In this document: positions 63,177-64,000 of the stretch, piece by piece | Layout of the letters: the number at the start of each line of letters is the position of its first letter | Position numbering within the stretch: position 1 is the stretch's first letter | Source: JBCFBK01 sp038562555 | Lineage (GTDB): Bacteria; Bacteroidota; Bacteroidia; Bacteroidales; Prolixibacteraceae | Length of the DNA stretch: 64,000 nt | NCBI GenBank assembly: GCA_038562555.1 | Contig: JBCFBK010000033.1 | Coordinates: 1 to 64,000 of the forward strand | Reading direction: 5' to 3' | Position numbers and translations under genes: made by a program | The notes under the pieces: generated by a model | Seen by the model: only the letters and a program-made list of their open reading frames with translations | The model's database searches: none | What the model was told of the DNA's origin: nothing

Positions 63177-64000
63177 ATGATGAAAAAAAAGTTTTTTTTA
63201 CTACTATCAGTTACATCGGCCTTTATACTAGCCTCGTGTAATTCGGACGACGATGATGACAATGCTCCGAATCCCTTCGACCATATGAGCATAAGCAGCA
63301 ATAATGAAAGGGACAAAATTATTGTTATCAGTGACTTGCACCTTGGGAACGATTTGTCGTATTCCGAAAACGTGAAGCATCTGCCGCGATTGGTTCAGTT
63401 TCTCAATGAGGTACGGTCGTCGGCTACCGTCAAAGAGCTCGTTATTGGGGGTGATATGCTCGACGAGTGGTACATCCCTACACGAACAGAAACTTATGGC
63501 GCTGGTTCCCAGGCCGATTTTGTCAGGAAATCGGTAGCGGCAAATCAGAGTGTTTTCGATGTACTGAACGGCATCATCAAGGATGATAAGATAAAGCTCA
63601 CCTATGTGCCCGGTAATCACGACATGGGAATCTTACCCGAGAATATCGATCTTGCAATGCCGGGAGTGAATCAGGCACGCGACGCAGGCATTAAATTTCC
63701 GGTTGGCACCTATCATCCTGAAGGATATCCGGAAATAGCCATTGAGCATGGTCATCGGTACGATTTCTTCTGCGCCATGGCGCCGAATGCCAACGAGGCT
63801 GAAGCTCCCGGAGCTATGCTGCCTCCCGGATACTTCTTTGCCCGCATTGCTGCCAACTCGTTTACCGACCCTACCACGCCTGAAGCAGCTACTAAAGTGC
63901 CTGCTGTTACGCTGAATGATCCCGGCAATGCCGAGCAAACCACCAAGCACAATTACTATCAGCTGTGGAAAAAGGTCATCGGAGAAGTTATTTATGTGAA
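63177..64000 (+). CDS. Metallophosphoesterase lipoprotein (5' part; cut by window end)
   Basis: The frame opens at ATG 63177 (MMKKKFFLLLSVTSAFILASC, lipobox Cys near 21, then an acidic SDDDDD stretch suggesting surface export) and stays open to the end of the window, 274 codons. Calcineurin-like metal motifs are clear: VISDLHLGND, VIGGDMLDEW, YVPGNHDMG and IEHGHRYDF, in order. The C-terminus lies outside. Members of this superfamily cleave phosphomono- or diesters; substrate unknown. Confidence 0.88.
   Translation, partial: MMKKKFFLLLSVTSAFILASCNSDDDDDNAPNPFDHMSISSNNERDKIIVISDLHLGNDLSYSENVKHLPRLVQFLNEVRSSATVKELVIGGDMLDEWYIPTRTETYGAGSQADFVRKSVAANQSVFDVLNGIIKDDKIKLTYVPGNHDMGILPENIDLAMPGVNQARDAGIKFPVGTYHPEGYPEIAIEHGHRYDFFCAMAPNANEAEAPGAMLPPGYFFARIAANSFTDPTTPEAATKVPAVTLNDPGNAEQTTKHNYYQLWKKVIGEVIYV

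Overview
The window looks like a chromosome segment of a Bacteroidota bacterium, probably of the Marinilabiliales/Prolixibacteraceae type. The signs are a SusC/SusD pair with its own ECF sigma factor and FecR anti-sigma factor, many short-signal lipoproteins, TAnnTTTG-type -7 boxes, DUF4374 and DUF1080 proteins, and LytS/LytTR signalling. No rRNA, tRNA or CRISPR array was seen. Species placement is inference.

Layout. 1-425: the right end of an ISL3-type insertion sequence that has cut off a PepSY membrane protein gene. 505-5702 (minus): a MuiA-like protein, a DUF985 cupin, two translationally coupled L,D-transpeptidases and an ion channel that has lost its voltage-sensor/pore region by an in-frame internal deletion. 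5978-8663 (plus): a DEAD-box helicase with a duplicated start region, then an OmpA-family lipoprotein. 8759-13132: a sialate O-acetylesterase and a GH92 alpha-mannosidase-like enzyme (host or microbial glycan use). 13136-18250: an SBF-type transporter, a GNAT acetyltransferase, an unusual membrane protein joining an ECF S-component-like module to a HAMP linker, and an NAD-dependent reductase.

18384-35316 is the centrepiece: a polysaccharide utilization locus (PUL) running ECF sigma, FecR, SusC (with STN domain), SusD, heparinase II/III-like lyase, a tandem double-FAD oxidoreductase with a Tat-like leader, a beta-propeller/alginate-lyase fusion, an SGNH esterase, and an alpha/beta-hydrolase interrupted at a run of seven G. 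Two lyase folds plus two esterase folds suggest an acylated, uronate-containing polysaccharide; the FAD protein adds an oxidative step of unknown chemistry. A secreted calcineurin-like phosphoesterase follows.

37179-48605 is mixed: a HAD-NUDIX fusion, an imine-reductase-like enzyme divergent from an HxlR regulator with a visible tandem operator, an HSL-type esterase, a PagL-like lipid A deacylase, a LytS/LytTR pair next to a secreted esterase and a Spy-like protein, a DUF4197 lipoprotein, a VOC protein and a DUF1080 lipoprotein. 48658-52317 (minus): a TonB receptor plus DUF4374 lipoprotein resembling the XusA/XusB xenosiderophore system, without an adjacent PepSY partner.

52539-64000 is accessory and partly decayed: a frameshifted fic gene, a cysteine-rich DUF6144-like protein, an AraC/GyrI regulator, a three-gene surface/periplasm operon (barrel, BACON-like propeller lipoprotein, transglutaminase), a DUF4143 ATPase remnant, a VOC protein, an intact class II Fic protein behind four iterated 13-bp boxes, a diverged second copy of part of the transglutaminase gene, and a metallophosphoesterase lipoprotein cut by the window end.
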